From: Bog-473 sp963838835 | Lineage (GTDB): Bacteria; Actinomycetota; Acidimicrobiia; Acidimicrobiales; RAAP-2 | Assembly: GCA_963838835.1 (NCBI GenBank) | Contig: CAWITA010000018.1 | Coordinates: 124,001-188,000, forward strand | Direction: 5' to 3' | DNA: 64,000 nucleotides | Shown here: one piece after another, positions 1 through 9,219 of the stretch | Layout of the letters: every line of letters starts with the position of its first letter | How positions within the stretch are numbered: position 1 is the first letter of the stretch | Notes under the pieces: generated by a model | The model's input: the letters and a program-made list of their open reading frames with translations, nothing else | The model's database searches: none | Told to the model about the DNA's origin: nothing | Program-made: the position numbers and the translations under genes

Positions 1-726
1 GCACTGGCCGACTCCGACTTGGCCATCGCCGAGCTGGAGCAGGTGATGGCCGACGGAGCCACGCTGATCCAGATCAAGTCGGGCCACGCCCACGGCGGGG
101 CTGACAACCCCTTTGGGGGGCGCTCCTTAGCCGATCCGGTCTTCGACCGCTTCTGGTCGATCGTCAACGAAGCCGAGCTGCGCCTGACCGTGCACCTGGG
201 CGGCACTGACTACCAGAAGTACGGGGCGGACTGGTCCGAAGACCCCGAGACCGTCTTTGGGGACTTCGACGCCTTCCAGTGGATGATGTACTGGGGCGAC
301 CGGCCTGCCATGGAGCTGACGGCCGGGCTCATCTTGGGCAACTTCTTCAGCCGGTTCCCCAACATCAAGGTCTGCCTGTCGGAGATGGGGACGGTCTGGG
401 TGCCCTACACCATGCGCAAGATGGACCATGCCTTCCTCATGGGCCGCGCCATCAAGTGGTCCGAGTCCGGGCGCCTCGATCGCCGGCCCTCGGAGATCTT
501 CCGAGAGCACTTCGTCGTGGCGCCATATCCCGAGGAGAACGTGCAGCGGGTCGTGGCCGAGGTCGGCATCGAGCCCATCGTCTTCGGTTCGGACTTTCCC
601 CATGGCGAGGGCCTGGCGTTCCCCGACCAGTACGTCGGAGCTCAGCTGACTAGCTTCAGCGAGGACGACCAGCGCCGTATCATGCGCGACAACCTCGAGG
701 GGTTTCTTGCGCCAGCGCTGCGCTGA
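1..726 (+). CDS. Amidohydrolase family 2 (ACMSD-like) protein, 5' end outside the window
   Basis: This is the C-terminal part of a TIM-barrel amidohydrolase of the ACMSD/decarboxylase type. The frame is open from base 1, so the N-terminal metal motif lies upstream of the window. Visible marks are the strand His in TVHLGG (about nt 190-205) and the family's C-terminal GSDFPHGEG motif (about nt 585-610), whose Asp is a metal or catalytic ligand in this superfamily. The C-terminal DNLEGFLAP helix is typical of the end of these proteins. An SDR converges on it from the other strand. Substrate unknown; decarboxylase or hydrolase are both possible. Confidence 0.85.
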   Translation, partial: ALADSDLAIAELEQVMADGATLIQIKSGHAHGGADNPFGGRSLADPVFDRFWSIVNEAELRLTVHLGGTDYQKYGADWSEDPETVFGDFDAFQWMMYWGDRPAMELTAGLILGNFFSRFPNIKVCLSEMGTVWVPYTMRKMDHAFLMGRAIKWSESGRLDRRPSEIFREHFVVAPYPEENVQRVVAEVGIEPIVFGSDFPHGEGLAFPDQYVGAQLTSFSEDDQRRIMRDNLEGFLAPALR

Positions 727-751
727 CGGGGCGACAGAGGGTACCGGGGAG

Positions 752-765
752 CCTGTGGAAACAGG
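752..765. terminator. Weak hairpin between convergent genes
   Basis: A 5-bp stem (CCTGT/ACAGG, loop GGAA) lies in the 45-bp gap between the convergent amidohydrolase and SDR. It has no T-tract, so a terminator role is only suggested by its position. Confidence 0.25.
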
Positions 766-771
766 ACGAGG

Positions 772-1602
772 CTAAGGCGCGTTCCGGGGACGCTGGTACT
801 GCCCGATCACGGCGGACGTTCCACCATCGACCGGAAAACTGACACCGGTCGTGTGGCAGGACTCGTCGGATGACAGAAACAGCGCCGCATTGGCGACATC
901 CCACGCCGTGCCCATTCGGCCGAGCGGGTTGGCACGCAGGGCGAATTCGAAGATCTCCTCTTCGCTCTTGGCCACACCAGCCTGCATCAACCCGTCCATC
1001 GAGTGCTGCGTCGCGACCCAGGCGGGAAGAACCGAGTTACAGCGGATGCCCCAGGGTGCGAACATCACGGCGAGCTTGTGTGTCAGTGCATCCACGCCCG
1101 CCTTGGACATGCCGTAGGCGAACAGGGATCCACCGGCCGTACGAGAACCGAGCGATGATGTGTTCAAGATGGTGCCGCCCCGCTGATCCTGCATGATCGG
1201 CAACACGGCGCGACAGGTCAACCACATCGCACGCAGATTGACGTCCATGACGCGCTGCCAAGCATCGACCTCCAGCTTCAGCGGGTCGTTGTCGCCCTCC
1301 TCGGTCGCCACATTGTTCACCAGGGCGTCGATGCGACCCATGGCCAGCCGGGCGTCTTCGACAAGACGCGCACAGCTGTCCGGGTCGGCGACGTCTGCCA
1401 CCATGGACTGCGCGCTGCCGCCGTGTGCCGCGATCTCCCTGACCGTCGCATCGGCCCGGTCGAGCACGCGGTCGACGACACAGACCTCGGCCCCTTCCCG
1501 GGCGAACGACTCGGCGATGGCACGTCCGATACCGACGTGCTGGCTGGCAGGCTGACCCCCGCCTACGACAATCGCCTTCTTTCCTTCCATGCGACCCGGC
1601 AC
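772..1602 (-). CDS. SDR family oxidoreductase
   Basis: Classical-type short-chain dehydrogenase/reductase of 276 residues, probably NAD(H)-linked alcohol/ketone oxidoreductase. The Rossmann glycine motif is unusual and expanded (VVGGGQPASQHVGIG, residues 12-26). Asp44 after strand beta-2 favours NAD. NNVA is at 96-99, the active-site Ser at 149/150, and Tyr163-x3-Lys167 forms the catalytic pair (YGMSK). The C-terminal PVDGG is also present. The GTG start at 1602 is chosen because AAAGGA lies 5 nt upstream; an ATG four codons in is the alternative. It converges on the amidohydrolase at the left edge and is followed upstream on the same strand by another amidohydrolase. Confidence 0.88.
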   Translation of the reverse strand: MPGRMEGKKAIVVGGGQPASQHVGIGRAIAESFAREGAEVCVVDRVLDRADATVREIAAHGGSAQSMVADVADPDSCARLVEDARLAMGRIDALVNNVATEEGDNDPLKLEVDAWQRVMDVNLRAMWLTCRAVLPIMQDQRGGTILNTSSLGSRTAGGSLFAYGMSKAGVDALTHKLAVMFAPWGIRCNSVLPAWVATQHSMDGLMQAGVAKSEEEIFEFALRANPLGRMGTAWDVANAALFLSSDESCHTTGVSFPVDGGTSAVIGQYQRPRNAP

Positions 1603-1947
1603 TGGCGTCCTTTCATCGTCACGCTCGACGCAAAGAGCGTCAAAGCGGTCGGTTGTCGAGCGATGCCGGCGATGATAGAGGACCTTGCTGGACGCGACGA
1701 GGGTCGAAGAGCAGCCGTCAGGTCAATGGGGCATGCCCATCCGGAGGCAACGCGTGCGGACAATCGACGACCTCTGGTGCAGTGGCTCGATCGGGTGCCG
1801 TCCGACGTTGCAAACGCCACCGGAGGTGTTCGCCGGGAGAGTTCACCCCAGAGCGGTGCGTCCTGCGGCAATGAAGCTCCGGCCTCGCCAAGCTCTCAGA
1901 GATCCAAGAACGTCCTCGCCCCCCGACGTCAGCTGGACTCAGGTGCG

Positions 1948-3291
1948 CTAATTCCAGAACCCGAAGGTCCGGAAAGCCAGATGCCCGCTGTCCTTGGGGC
2001 GACTCTCGACCGTCGAAGAGTTGAGATCTTCGTAGGTCGGCGCATTGATGCGGGCCGCCACTTTCTCGAGGGCTTGGTAATCGAGCTCGTAGGCGTTCAT
2101 GGCGTTGCCTCCCAGCATGGCGCGCACCCGATCGGCCGGCAGCCCCGCGTAGGTGAAGCGGAGCGACGCCCACGTCATCGGCTCGCCGTTGGGTCCGGTG
2201 GCGTCGTACTGATACGTGCCCTCGAAGTGCGGGTAGTCGGAACCCCAGATCACCCGGTCCGAATATTCCTTTGCGATAGCATCTTCGGCCTCGAATCGAG
2301 CCTGGAAGCTCGCCCCGATCCAGACCTGGGTCGATGCGTACTCGCTCGGGAGCCGCGGCACTCTCTGCTTCTCTCGGGGTCCGTAGCTACGCGTGTCGGT
2401 GAGGTAGATGCTGTCCATCTCCTTCAGCACGAACTCCCACCACAATCCGGGAGACTCCGTGTTGATCAATCGAAGTCGGGGGTGACGCTCGAAGACGCCA
2501 CCGAAGACAAGCTGGTCCATCGGACAAATCCGCGTCATCATCGACAACTCGTACTTGGCGATCGACATGGCTCCTGGGTATGTGCCGCCGCTGGCGCCAG
2601 CCCCTCCGTGGTTGCACAGAGTGACGCCCAGGTCCTCACAGGCCGAGAAAAACGTGTCCCACGCGGGATCGTTGTAGGGCTGCATGTATGGCTTCGGGTA
2701 CGGGAAATTCAGCCCTTTCAGCCCGACCGACCGTGCCCAATGAAGCTCTTCAAGCGCCGCCTCCATGTCCCACATGGGCAGGTGCATCAACCCGATGTGC
2801 CGTTCTGGTTGGACCGAGCACACGTCGGCGAGCCATTGGTTGTAAATGTGTTGGCCCGCACGGAGGAGGTCGAAGTCCTGATCTTGTCCTGTGCCGCGCA
2901 TGAGCAACGTGTCAACCTGGAACGGGATGGGCTCCCCGTTCTGGCTGTCATGGAACATGACCTCCGCCGCCACCCCGTCGTTGTCGAGATCCCGAAGACG
3001 AGCGTGCATGTCGTAGTGCCCTGGGGTCTCGAGGTTGGCAAAGCGCACTCCCCAATCCGGCCCCACGCTGTTTCCCCCGAACGACACCTTCTCTTTGTTG
3101 GCGGCTGCCGCTTCGCGCTTCTTCCTCAGACCGCCTGCATAGTCGTCGTAGGCCTCCAGCAAATTCGGCGGGCAGTACGGACGGAGGTCCTCCACCAACC
3201 GGGGCCCGATGTGGGTGTCGCAGGAGACGATCACGATGGGGACGGAGACCTTCGTGGCCTCCTTGCCGCTGGTGGATGTGGTGACGGTCAT
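1948..3291 (-). CDS. Amidohydrolase family 2 (ACMSD-like) protein
   Basis: Full-length TIM-barrel amidohydrolase of 447 residues. The first metal motif is Asp25-x-His27 (SCDTHIG), not the His-x-His of classical ACMSD. A central strand carries CNHGG, and the C-terminal motif is WGSDYPHFEGT. An acidic residue at the first position recalls gamma-resorcylate and carboxyvanillate decarboxylases (family knowledge), so a decarboxylase is a fair guess. The ATG at 3291 has GGAGGA 8 nt upstream; the frame stays open further upstream, but with atypical composition. It lies in a minus-strand run with the Rieske ferredoxin and LLM monooxygenase. Confidence 0.87.
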   Translation of the reverse strand: MTVTTSTSGKEATKVSVPIVIVSCDTHIGPRLVEDLRPYCPPNLLEAYDDYAGGLRKKREAAAANKEKVSFGGNSVGPDWGVRFANLETPGHYDMHARLRDLDNDGVAAEVMFHDSQNGEPIPFQVDTLLMRGTGQDQDFDLLRAGQHIYNQWLADVCSVQPERHIGLMHLPMWDMEAALEELHWARSVGLKGLNFPYPKPYMQPYNDPAWDTFFSACEDLGVTLCNHGGAGASGGTYPGAMSIAKYELSMMTRICPMDQLVFGGVFERHPRLRLINTESPGLWWEFVLKEMDSIYLTDTRSYGPREKQRVPRLPSEYASTQVWIGASFQARFEAEDAIAKEYSDRVIWGSDYPHFEGTYQYDATGPNGEPMTWASLRFTYAGLPADRVRAMLGGNAMNAYELDYQALEKVAARINAPTYEDLNSSTVESRPKDSGHLAFRTFGFWN

Positions 3292-3635
3292 GCGTGTGCT
3301 CCTCCGTGACGAGCGGAACCTGACCGGTGCCACGTCTGCCCTCCCCGAGCCCGATGCAGGTGTCAGCAGTCCCTGACGATTCCGAAAGTAGCAGGTGGCC
3401 AGCGCCGACGACGATGAGAGCAGCCAAAGCTGGGGGCTCGAAGGGGAAGCGTCGCTCACAATGACTGCGTCAAGGATCGGCCACACGCGGCGAGTTCTGC
3501 CGGTGAAGGGGCACACGGTCCCGCAGGTCTCCGAGGGTCGGGTCGGATCCCCAGTCGTCCGGTTGTTTCAGGCCACGAGATGTTGGGAGCTCGTACGCAT
3601 TTCGCCGCGAGCGAACCGAGGCCGTGGCGGTGTGG

Positions 3636-3968
3636 TCAGCCGGATTCGGACAGCTGCACCACCGAGTCGACGTCGACATAGACCTGGCTGTCCTCGATTC
3701 GAAGGGGATACTCGGTGAGGCGACAACCCGGCGGATACACCGCGTGGCCAGTCATGGCGTCGAAAATCCACCCGTGGCCGATGCAGACGATCGTGGAGTC
3801 TTCGAGAGAGCCGTCCACCAGAGGAAATTCCTCATGTGGACAGATGCCGTCGAACGCATGCACCCCGGAGCCGCCGTGCACCACGAGCACCTCGATGTCC
3901 TCTATGAAGAAGGACTCCATCGTGTCCACGGGCACGTCATCGAGCGCGCACACCCGTGTGAAGGCCAT
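3636..3968 (-). CDS. Rieske [2Fe-2S] ferredoxin
   Basis: Small soluble Rieske protein (110 residues) that would pass electrons to an oxygenase. The complete cluster-binding signature is visible: Cys43-x-His45 (CPHEEF) and Cys62-x2-His65 (CIGHGW), separated by 16 residues, with two Cys and two His ligands as in ring-hydroxylating dioxygenase and toluene-monooxygenase ferredoxins. The length fits a stand-alone ferredoxin rather than an oxygenase alpha subunit, and no alpha subunit is in the window. The start at 3968 (MAFTRV) begins the domain; an upstream ATG at 4049 would add 27 Cys/Arg-rich residues without family character. Its oxygenase partner could be a nearby P450 or be encoded elsewhere. 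Confidence 0.88.
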   Translation of the reverse strand: MAFTRVCALDDVPVDTMESFFIEDIEVLVVHGGSGVHAFDGICPHEEFPLVDGSLEDSTIVCIGHGWIFDAMTGHAVYPPGCRLTEYPLRIEDSQVYVDVDSVVQLSESG

Positions 3969-4112
3969 GTTCAGCTGCCCCCACCGCGAAATGGCCCCGC
4001 GGAGGACACGGCATCGGCCGCCAGCGCAGTACGGGTGATCTGCACGCATTGATACTACTCAACCCTTCGTGCATCCTCGCCCGCGACGTCAACCCAAACG
4101 CGCCGCTCACGA

Positions 4113-5177
4113 TCACTGAGAGATCTGCGACCCTCGGGACTCGTGTGACGTGGAACCTCTCAGATGAGGCAGGACCTTGTCAGCAAAGAGTTGCAGGCTT
4201 CTCCACCCCACCGCCGGATCAAGCCCACCGACCAAGGGCTTGAAGACGAGCGCGCCTCGCTCCCGAGCACGATCGATGCATTCGGACGGAGTCCAGACGC
4301 GGTAGTTACCCAGCGTCTTCAGCTGGTCGATGTCGTCAACGAGACTGAAGCTGCCACCGCGTCGGCCGTCGATCCAACTTGCGTACTCTCTCGTGTCGTG
4401 CGCCGCGTGGGGCGCGATCAGCGCCCATTCGTGCTCGGGATCCTCGGCCACGAAGACATAGACGTCGTCAGAGGTGGTCACCGCGTCTCCGTGGGCGGCC
4501 GACGGCCTCTTTCCCAAGGCCAAGAGCTCGTCTTGGTAGATCTCGTAGAGCCTTGGAGCGACGGGATAGTAGGCATCAGCAATACGTGCCGCGCGTCTGG
4601 CACTGGCGGGCGATGCACCGCCCATGGTGATCAGGGGCCGCGGGCGTTGCGCCGGCCGCGGGAGGACCCGCACCCGACGTCCCCGAAAATCGAACGGCTC
4701 GCCGCTCCAGGCGAGCTTGAGGGTCTCGACTGCTTCCTCCATGAGGGACGGCCGTCGCCTCATGTCCACACCGAACTGTTCGTACTCCTCCCGTCGATAG
4801 CCCAACCCGACCGTAAGTCGCAGCCGTCCGCCGCTGACCAGGTCGAGTACGGCGAGGTCCTCGGCGATGCGGAGCGGATCGTAGAGCGGAAGGAGCACGA
4901 GGCAGAGCCTGATGTCGAGCTGACTCGTCACGCCCGCGACGGCAGATCCGAGCACGATCGGCGACGGCAGGTAGCCATCGGTACTGGCGTGGTGCTCCAT
5001 CAACTGTACGTCCGTGAAGCCGAGACCGTCCGCCCACGCGCACTGCTCGAGGGCTGCGGCATACAGCGCCGTGGCGTTCGCGCCCAAGTCTGGGGCCCGC
5101 ATATCGAAGGCAAGCGTGAGCTTCGTCTCGCTGCGGTGCATTATTTCGGTCTTCGTCGCGGGTCGATCCGGCTCCAC
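4113..5177 (-). CDS. LLM class flavin-dependent oxidoreductase
   Basis: Bacterial luciferase-like monooxygenase (354 residues), a FMN- or F420-dependent TIM barrel. Recognisable blocks are the N-terminal strand (LTLAFDMR), the QLMEHHAS stretch early in the barrel, LDLVSGGRLRLTVGLGYR (the canonical VLD-x-LS-x-GR-x-xxGvG-x-G block), and the MGGASPASARRAARIADAYYP segment. The GTG at 5177 lies 9 bp after the stop of the upstream SnoaL-fold gene, so the two are probably co-transcribed. An internal ATG at 5141 has no ribosome site. It may oxygenate a ring or ketone intermediate; flavin versus F420 cannot be decided here. Confidence 0.88.
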   Translation of the reverse strand: MEPDRPATKTEIMHRSETKLTLAFDMRAPDLGANATALYAAALEQCAWADGLGFTDVQLMEHHASTDGYLPSPIVLGSAVAGVTSQLDIRLCLVLLPLYDPLRIAEDLAVLDLVSGGRLRLTVGLGYRREEYEQFGVDMRRRPSLMEEAVETLKLAWSGEPFDFRGRRVRVLPRPAQRPRPLITMGGASPASARRAARIADAYYPVAPRLYEIYQDELLALGKRPSAAHGDAVTTSDDVYVFVAEDPEHEWALIAPHAAHDTREYASWIDGRRGGSFSLVDDIDQLKTLGNYRVWTPSECIDRARERGALVFKPLVGGLDPAVGWRSLQLFADKVLPHLRGSTSHESRGSQISQ

Positions 5178-5186
5178 GTGCGCTCT

Positions 5187-5783
5187 CTAGCCGAGTGGTT
5201 CGATGGGGTCTGCCGTCAAGAGAGCAACGTAGTCCCGAGGAAAGTCCCGCCAAAATGTTGCGAACGTGGCGAATTCAGCGGGGAGACGAGCGCCTTCTCC
5301 CGCGGAACGGTCGCCGGCCTCCTCCGCCCAACCGCGGAGGAAACCGGGCCCCCTCGGCCGAGTCAGGATGTCAGTCGTATAGAGCGACTGAAGCCGGCGG
5401 CGTCGGAAGTACCACGTACCGCCGTGGCGCTCGTAGTCGTCCTTGTAGTTCATCACCATGATGCCCCACTGCGTTCCAGCCTCGTGCTCCGCCCGGCAGT
5501 GCACCACCCCGTGCGCGTGATCGTTGTCGTCGAAGGCGATGACGTGGCCCGCGACGAGGTGCATGGACCGGTAGAAATGGGAGAGTGCGTCCTTGTAGAA
5601 CCGCGTCAAGGCCTCTCGTCCGGTGCCCCACGACCGACCGGCGCTCACGTCCTCGACGAACAAGGAGACGACACCTTCGACATCCTTGGAATCGACAGCG
5701 AGCGCGTAGCGGGCGGCGAGTTGCTGTATCGCCAAATGGGACTCGACACGATCGATGCGGGCGAGCAGGCTCTCGTCGGTCAT
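5187..5783 (-). CDS. SnoaL-like / NTF2-fold protein
   Basis: 198-residue protein of the cone-shaped alpha+beta NTF2 fold. The opening helix (IDRVESHLAIQQLAARYALAVDSKD) is followed by VEGVVSLFVED. A repeated strand pattern holds AGHVIAFDDNDHAHGVVHCRAEH and YERHGGTWYFRRRRLQSLY. Members act as ring cyclases, dehydratases, isomerases or non-catalytic partners of oxygenases. The ATG at 5783 has GGGAGC just upstream. It precedes the LLM monooxygenase by 9 bp, so they likely work together. One of four SnoaL-type genes in the window. Confidence 0.8.
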   Translation of the reverse strand: MTDESLLARIDRVESHLAIQQLAARYALAVDSKDVEGVVSLFVEDVSAGRSWGTGREALTRFYKDALSHFYRSMHLVAGHVIAFDDNDHAHGVVHCRAEHEAGTQWGIMVMNYKDDYERHGGTWYFRRRRLQSLYTTDILTRPRGPGFLRGWAEEAGDRSAGEGARLPAEFATFATFWRDFPRDYVALLTADPIEPLG

Positions 5784-5874
5784 AGGGCTCCCATCTGTCT
5801 TCCTGATCTTTTCGCTCGTTTTAGAAATTGTAGGGTCGCCAGGATGAGCGACCGACGCTCACGGTGCACACGAC

Positions 5875-6912
5875 TCACAGGGCGCGAGTCCCGTCGTTCC
5901 CCGCGGTCAGATTGAGGAAGGCGGAGCGCTCGATCATCCCGTGAGACTCCTCGCTCCCCCACCGGCAACGAGTGATACCGGACTGGAGGACAAGCGGATC
6001 TGGTCTGTCGACAGCGGGTCCGGTCCGCCTGAAGGTGGACATGACGGTCTCCGCTTCGATGCGCACCGTGCGGGCTGGAGTTCTCAACGTGAACGACACG
6101 TCCTCTCCGGCAGGATCGGCACGCGTCAGCCAGGGGGTGGGCTCCACCCGCGCCGGTTCGATCTCGCCTCCGTCGGCGAGCCAGCCTTCTCTGAACCTCG
6201 CCGACCCGTCAGGCCACGGGTGGTAATGAATAAACCCGAACCCTCGACCACTGGGGAACAACGAGGACTGCCAGCAGTGTCCGTACCAGTCCCGGAACTG
6301 CCCGCGGTCGCCACCCCTGCGATGGATTCTGAGACCGCCTCCCACGAAAGGTGCCTCGACCCCGTCGAGCGACAACGTGCCCGTGGCCCTGAACAGCTGC
6401 TCAAAACGGTGCTCGCCGGGATTGAAGTGACCCTCGGGCCCTAACGACCCCTGCACCCACGGTGGGAGCGCCATGTTGCTGTCGAGCACGATTCGAAGCA
6501 CCGCCCGAACCGCCGCTCCGTCGGATCGGGTATCAGTTGGACGGGCGACCTCGACCAGCTGGTCGCTTACCGGCCGAAGCATCGCCACCCCGTGGAACGA
6601 CGCGTGCCAGCGAGCGAACGGTTCGAGGCACTCGAACCGGAGCGGGCCGGCACCGAGGACGCGCGGACGGCCAACGCGGTCGAGGACCGGCGTTCGTTCG
6701 GCCGTGGTGCGGACCGACCACGCACGCCCATCGGGAAGGGCGAGGCTGAGCATGACCGAGTGTGAGGTTTCGCCCGCCGTGCGCAGCGCCTCGACTCCCA
6801 TGCGGGGAATCCCCCAGGCGCCATCGTCGTCCCACATCCACAGCGAGACCCCCTCACGGGCCACCGAGGTGTCCGGTAGGTCCTCGAGGATCTCGTCCAT
6901 GGACGGTTCCAT
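5875..6912 (-). CDS. Hypothetical protein, possibly CrtC/AttH-like lipocalin fold
   Basis: About 345 residues, rich in beta-strand, Trp and Gly, with no signal peptide. Blocks such as FRDWYGHCWQSSLFP, GFGFIHYHPWPDG and FREGWLADGG recall the hydroxyneurosporene-synthase (CrtC)/AttH-like double-lipocalin proteins seen in some steroid and terpenoid catabolic clusters, but I cannot assign the family firmly. The start at 6912 (MEPSMDEI) is preferred because a GTGGGGGC ribosome site precedes it. The upstream ATG at 7026 has no such site and would overlap the start codon of the divergent sulfotransferase. It could bind or hydrate a hydrophobic substrate (inference). Confidence 0.65.
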   Translation of the reverse strand: MEPSMDEILEDLPDTSVAREGVSLWMWDDDGAWGIPRMGVEALRTAGETSHSVMLSLALPDGRAWSVRTTAERTPVLDRVGRPRVLGAGPLRFECLEPFARWHASFHGVAMLRPVSDQLVEVARPTDTRSDGAAVRAVLRIVLDSNMALPPWVQGSLGPEGHFNPGEHRFEQLFRATGTLSLDGVEAPFVGGGLRIHRRGGDRGQFRDWYGHCWQSSLFPSGRGFGFIHYHPWPDGSARFREGWLADGGEIEPARVEPTPWLTRADPAGEDVSFTLRTPARTVRIEAETVMSTFRRTGPAVDRPDPLVLQSGITRCRWGSEESHGMIERSAFLNLTAGNDGTRAL

Positions 6913-7024
6913 GCCCCCACTGAGATCGAGGCTCACCAATGATGCTCCGACTTCACCACCGAGTCGAACCGATCGATCGTCCAACTGGAACGAGTCACGC
7001 CCGAGCCGGCCAAAATGGTGCTCC

Positions 7025-8144
7025 ATGCGTGTCGTCGTCGACCAGCTTCTCGAGCGGGCCCGCGCGGAGACCGGGCTTTCCGATTTCGGGCCGGGTGACT
7101 GGCACGACGGCCTGTGCCACCTGGTCGAAGCGGTCGAGCGGGACATCGGCGAGGACAGCGAATCCGTTCACCGGATCGAGTCCCTTCTCGTCGCGCGTCT
7201 CCGCAGGCGTCTCCGCATTGAGGACTGGTACGCCGGACACGGGGCCGAAGCGAGACATGGGGTCTCCGGCCCATTCGTGATCTTCGGCCTGCCCCGTACG
7301 GGCACCACGGCGTTGCACCACATGCTCTCGCTCGATGCCCGGTTTCGCTACCTTCGCCAGTGGGAACTGGAGGCACCCGTCCCGCCGCCCGACCTCGCTA
7401 CGGAACGCTCCGACGTCCGTCGACGGCAGCCAGCGCACCCGGCCGATTCCCAACACATCCGGCGGATGGATGGACCGGTTGAGGACGGAGCGATCTTCGA
7501 GATGTGCTTCCACCACAGCGAGCTGGTACTCCCCGTCCCCTCGTATACGACACGGTGGCGAACAATCGATCACCAGTATGCCCTTGCGGTACCACGAGCG
7601 CATCTTGCGCCTTCTCCACTCTCACCGGCCGCCGCGCCATTGGCTGTTGAAGTTCCCGAACTATCTCTTCTTGCTGCCGGAGCTCGCCTCGCACTACCCG
7701 GAAGCCCGGTTCGTCATGACCCATCGCGATCCCGTGGCGTCGGTGTCGTCGGCCTGCAGCGTGGTTCTGGCGTCGCGCCAGAGGAGGCTCCCCAGTACGA
7801 CGTTAGACCCGCACGCCATCGGTCCCGAGATCCTCGAGCACTTTTGCGACGGCGTGCGTCGGGCCCTCCTGGCTCGAACGGTCCTGGGCGAGCATCTGTT
7901 CGTCGATGTGGGACAACGAGCCCTCGAAGCCGATCCCACCGGGGTCGCGGAGCGGGTGTGCGACCACGCCGGTCTGGACCTCGACGAAACGGCCCGCCAA
8001 GCCCTCGGCGAGTGGGCCGCGGAGAATCAACCAGGCTCGCGGGGTCACCATGTCTACCAGCCGGAGGCTTTCGGACTCACGGCCGAGGAGATTCGCCAGG
8101 CGTTCGCCGAATACCTCGACACATTCTCTGACCACGTGCGATGA
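7025..8144 (+). CDS. Sulfotransferase family protein, frameshifted
   Basis: PAPS-dependent sulfotransferase-like protein. The N-terminal helix MRVVVDQLLERARAETGL is followed by the 5'-phosphosulfate loop GLPRTGTTALHHML (about nt 7285-7325). The frame then changes near 7584: before it reads TIDHQYA, after it RYHERILRLLHSHRPP and the 3'-phosphate block RFVMTHRDPVASVSS. Removing one T from CCCTT at 7584-7585 restores DHQYALRYHERI, as expected for the family, so I infer one extra base (sequencing error or mutation). It may sulfate an alcohol, or use CoA-like donors. It is convergent with the enoyl-CoA hydratase and divergent from the CrtC/AttH-like gene. Confidence 0.78.
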
Positions 8145-8245
8145 AGCCACAGCGGGCTCCGCTTCGATCCCTGAGGGGCCGAGCACCGAGCACTTGACCC
8201 TCCGCGTGATCGCGCCGGACGACGCACCCATCCCCCACCATCGGG

Positions 8246-8968
8246 TCAACCTGAGTCTCGGATGCGCATCCGAGGAAACTCGTCCAGCAGCTCCTCCATG
8301 CGAGAGAGCACGTAATGCTGCCCCTGGATGTCCATGGTGATGTCCGATGCGCGCTTGGCCTGCCGCAGCGCGACGGGATCCTTTTCAGCTATTTGATGAG
8401 CGAAGGCGAGGGTCTCTCTGTGCAATGTCTCCAGGTCCGGATACAGCCGGTTGACCTGGCCCAATTGGTACAACCGTTGCGCGGGGAGGCGCATCCCGGA
8501 ATAGATCATTTCCTTGGCGAGGCGAGGCCCGTAGAACCACGTGTGGAGATGGGACTGGATCCCGCCGATACCCATGTCCGCCGTCGGGTCGCGGAAGAAG
8601 GCATCCTCGCTGCAGAACACCAGATCACACGGCCAAACCATTCGTTGGCCGCCGCCGATGCACCCTCCCTGGACGGCTGCGATCGTCGGCTTCACGACCG
8701 ACCTGATGAGACGGATCTCCTCCCATGCCGGAAGCACCGTGGCGCCGGCCGGAGCTGGTCGCGGGTCCTTCAACTCGGCGCCAGCGCAGAAATGCTTGCC
8801 CGTCGCCCGCAGGACGACGACTCGGCTGTCGTCGTGCTTCGCCCGGGTCCAAGCCAGTTGGAACTCGTGGTGGAAGGCGTCGTCGTACGTGTTGAGCGGC
8901 TCGCGCGAGAGCGTGATGATCGCGACCTGACCCTCGCGTTGGTAGTCGACCTGTGACCCATCTGCCAT
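8246..8968 (-). CDS. Enoyl-CoA hydratase/isomerase family protein
   Basis: Crotonase-fold protein of 240 residues acting on acyl-CoA thioesters. The oxyanion-hole blocks are GKHFCAGAELKD and VQGGCIGGGQRM, followed by DLVFCSEDAFFRDP. The usual catalytic Glu positions are not conserved in an obvious way (PTADMGIGG replaces PE-x-x-LG), so it may be an isomerase, hydrolase or dehalogenase-like member instead of a true hydratase. The ATG at 8968 starts the domain (MADGSQVDYQREGQVAIITL). The open frame upstream to 9145 looks non-coding. It is downstream of an SDR in a minus-strand block. Confidence 0.85.
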   Translation of the reverse strand: MADGSQVDYQREGQVAIITLSREPLNTYDDAFHHEFQLAWTRAKHDDSRVVVLRATGKHFCAGAELKDPRPAPAGATVLPAWEEIRLIRSVVKPTIAAVQGGCIGGGQRMVWPCDLVFCSEDAFFRDPTADMGIGGIQSHLHTWFYGPRLAKEMIYSGMRLPAQRLYQLGQVNRLYPDLETLHRETLAFAHQIAEKDPVALRQAKRASDITMDIQGQHYVLSRMEELLDEFPRMRIRDSG

Positions 8969-9219
8969 GTCCGGAATCCTAGACAGCGGGATCTCTCGGC
9001 CGCTTGGGACGCTTCTTTTCGCTGGCGCTCGAAGCTCACGTGCGCGAACTTCGCCTCGATCGACCGTGTTACCAGTCTCGGCCGCCTCGAGGTTCGACCG
9101 GTGGCGAATCACCGGAAAGGGATCGCAGTGTGTCCATGACATCACAACGCCAGAACGCGACGGCGAATGCGTCGCCGCATCCGGGAGGTCGCGACCATGT
9201 CGGCTGGCGAGGGACGGCC

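Noticed and set aside
1423..3309. Plus-strand open frame of about 630 codons over the SDR and amidohydrolase genes
   Set aside because: It is antisense to two genes with clear family motifs, has no domain of its own, and is a by-product of high GC.
4164..5915. Plus-strand open frame of about 580 codons
   Set aside because: Antisense shadow of the LLM monooxygenase and SnoaL genes; no motif.
7560..7600. Programmed ribosomal frameshift in the sulfotransferase gene
   Set aside because: No slippery heptamer or downstream stem is evident, and similar breaks occur in unrelated genes; an extra base is simpler.
6473..8131. Single 552-codon plus-strand frame as one large protein
   Set aside because: Only the middle part is sulfotransferase-like; the start is antisense to the CrtC/AttH-like gene and the end is out of frame after the shift at 7584.
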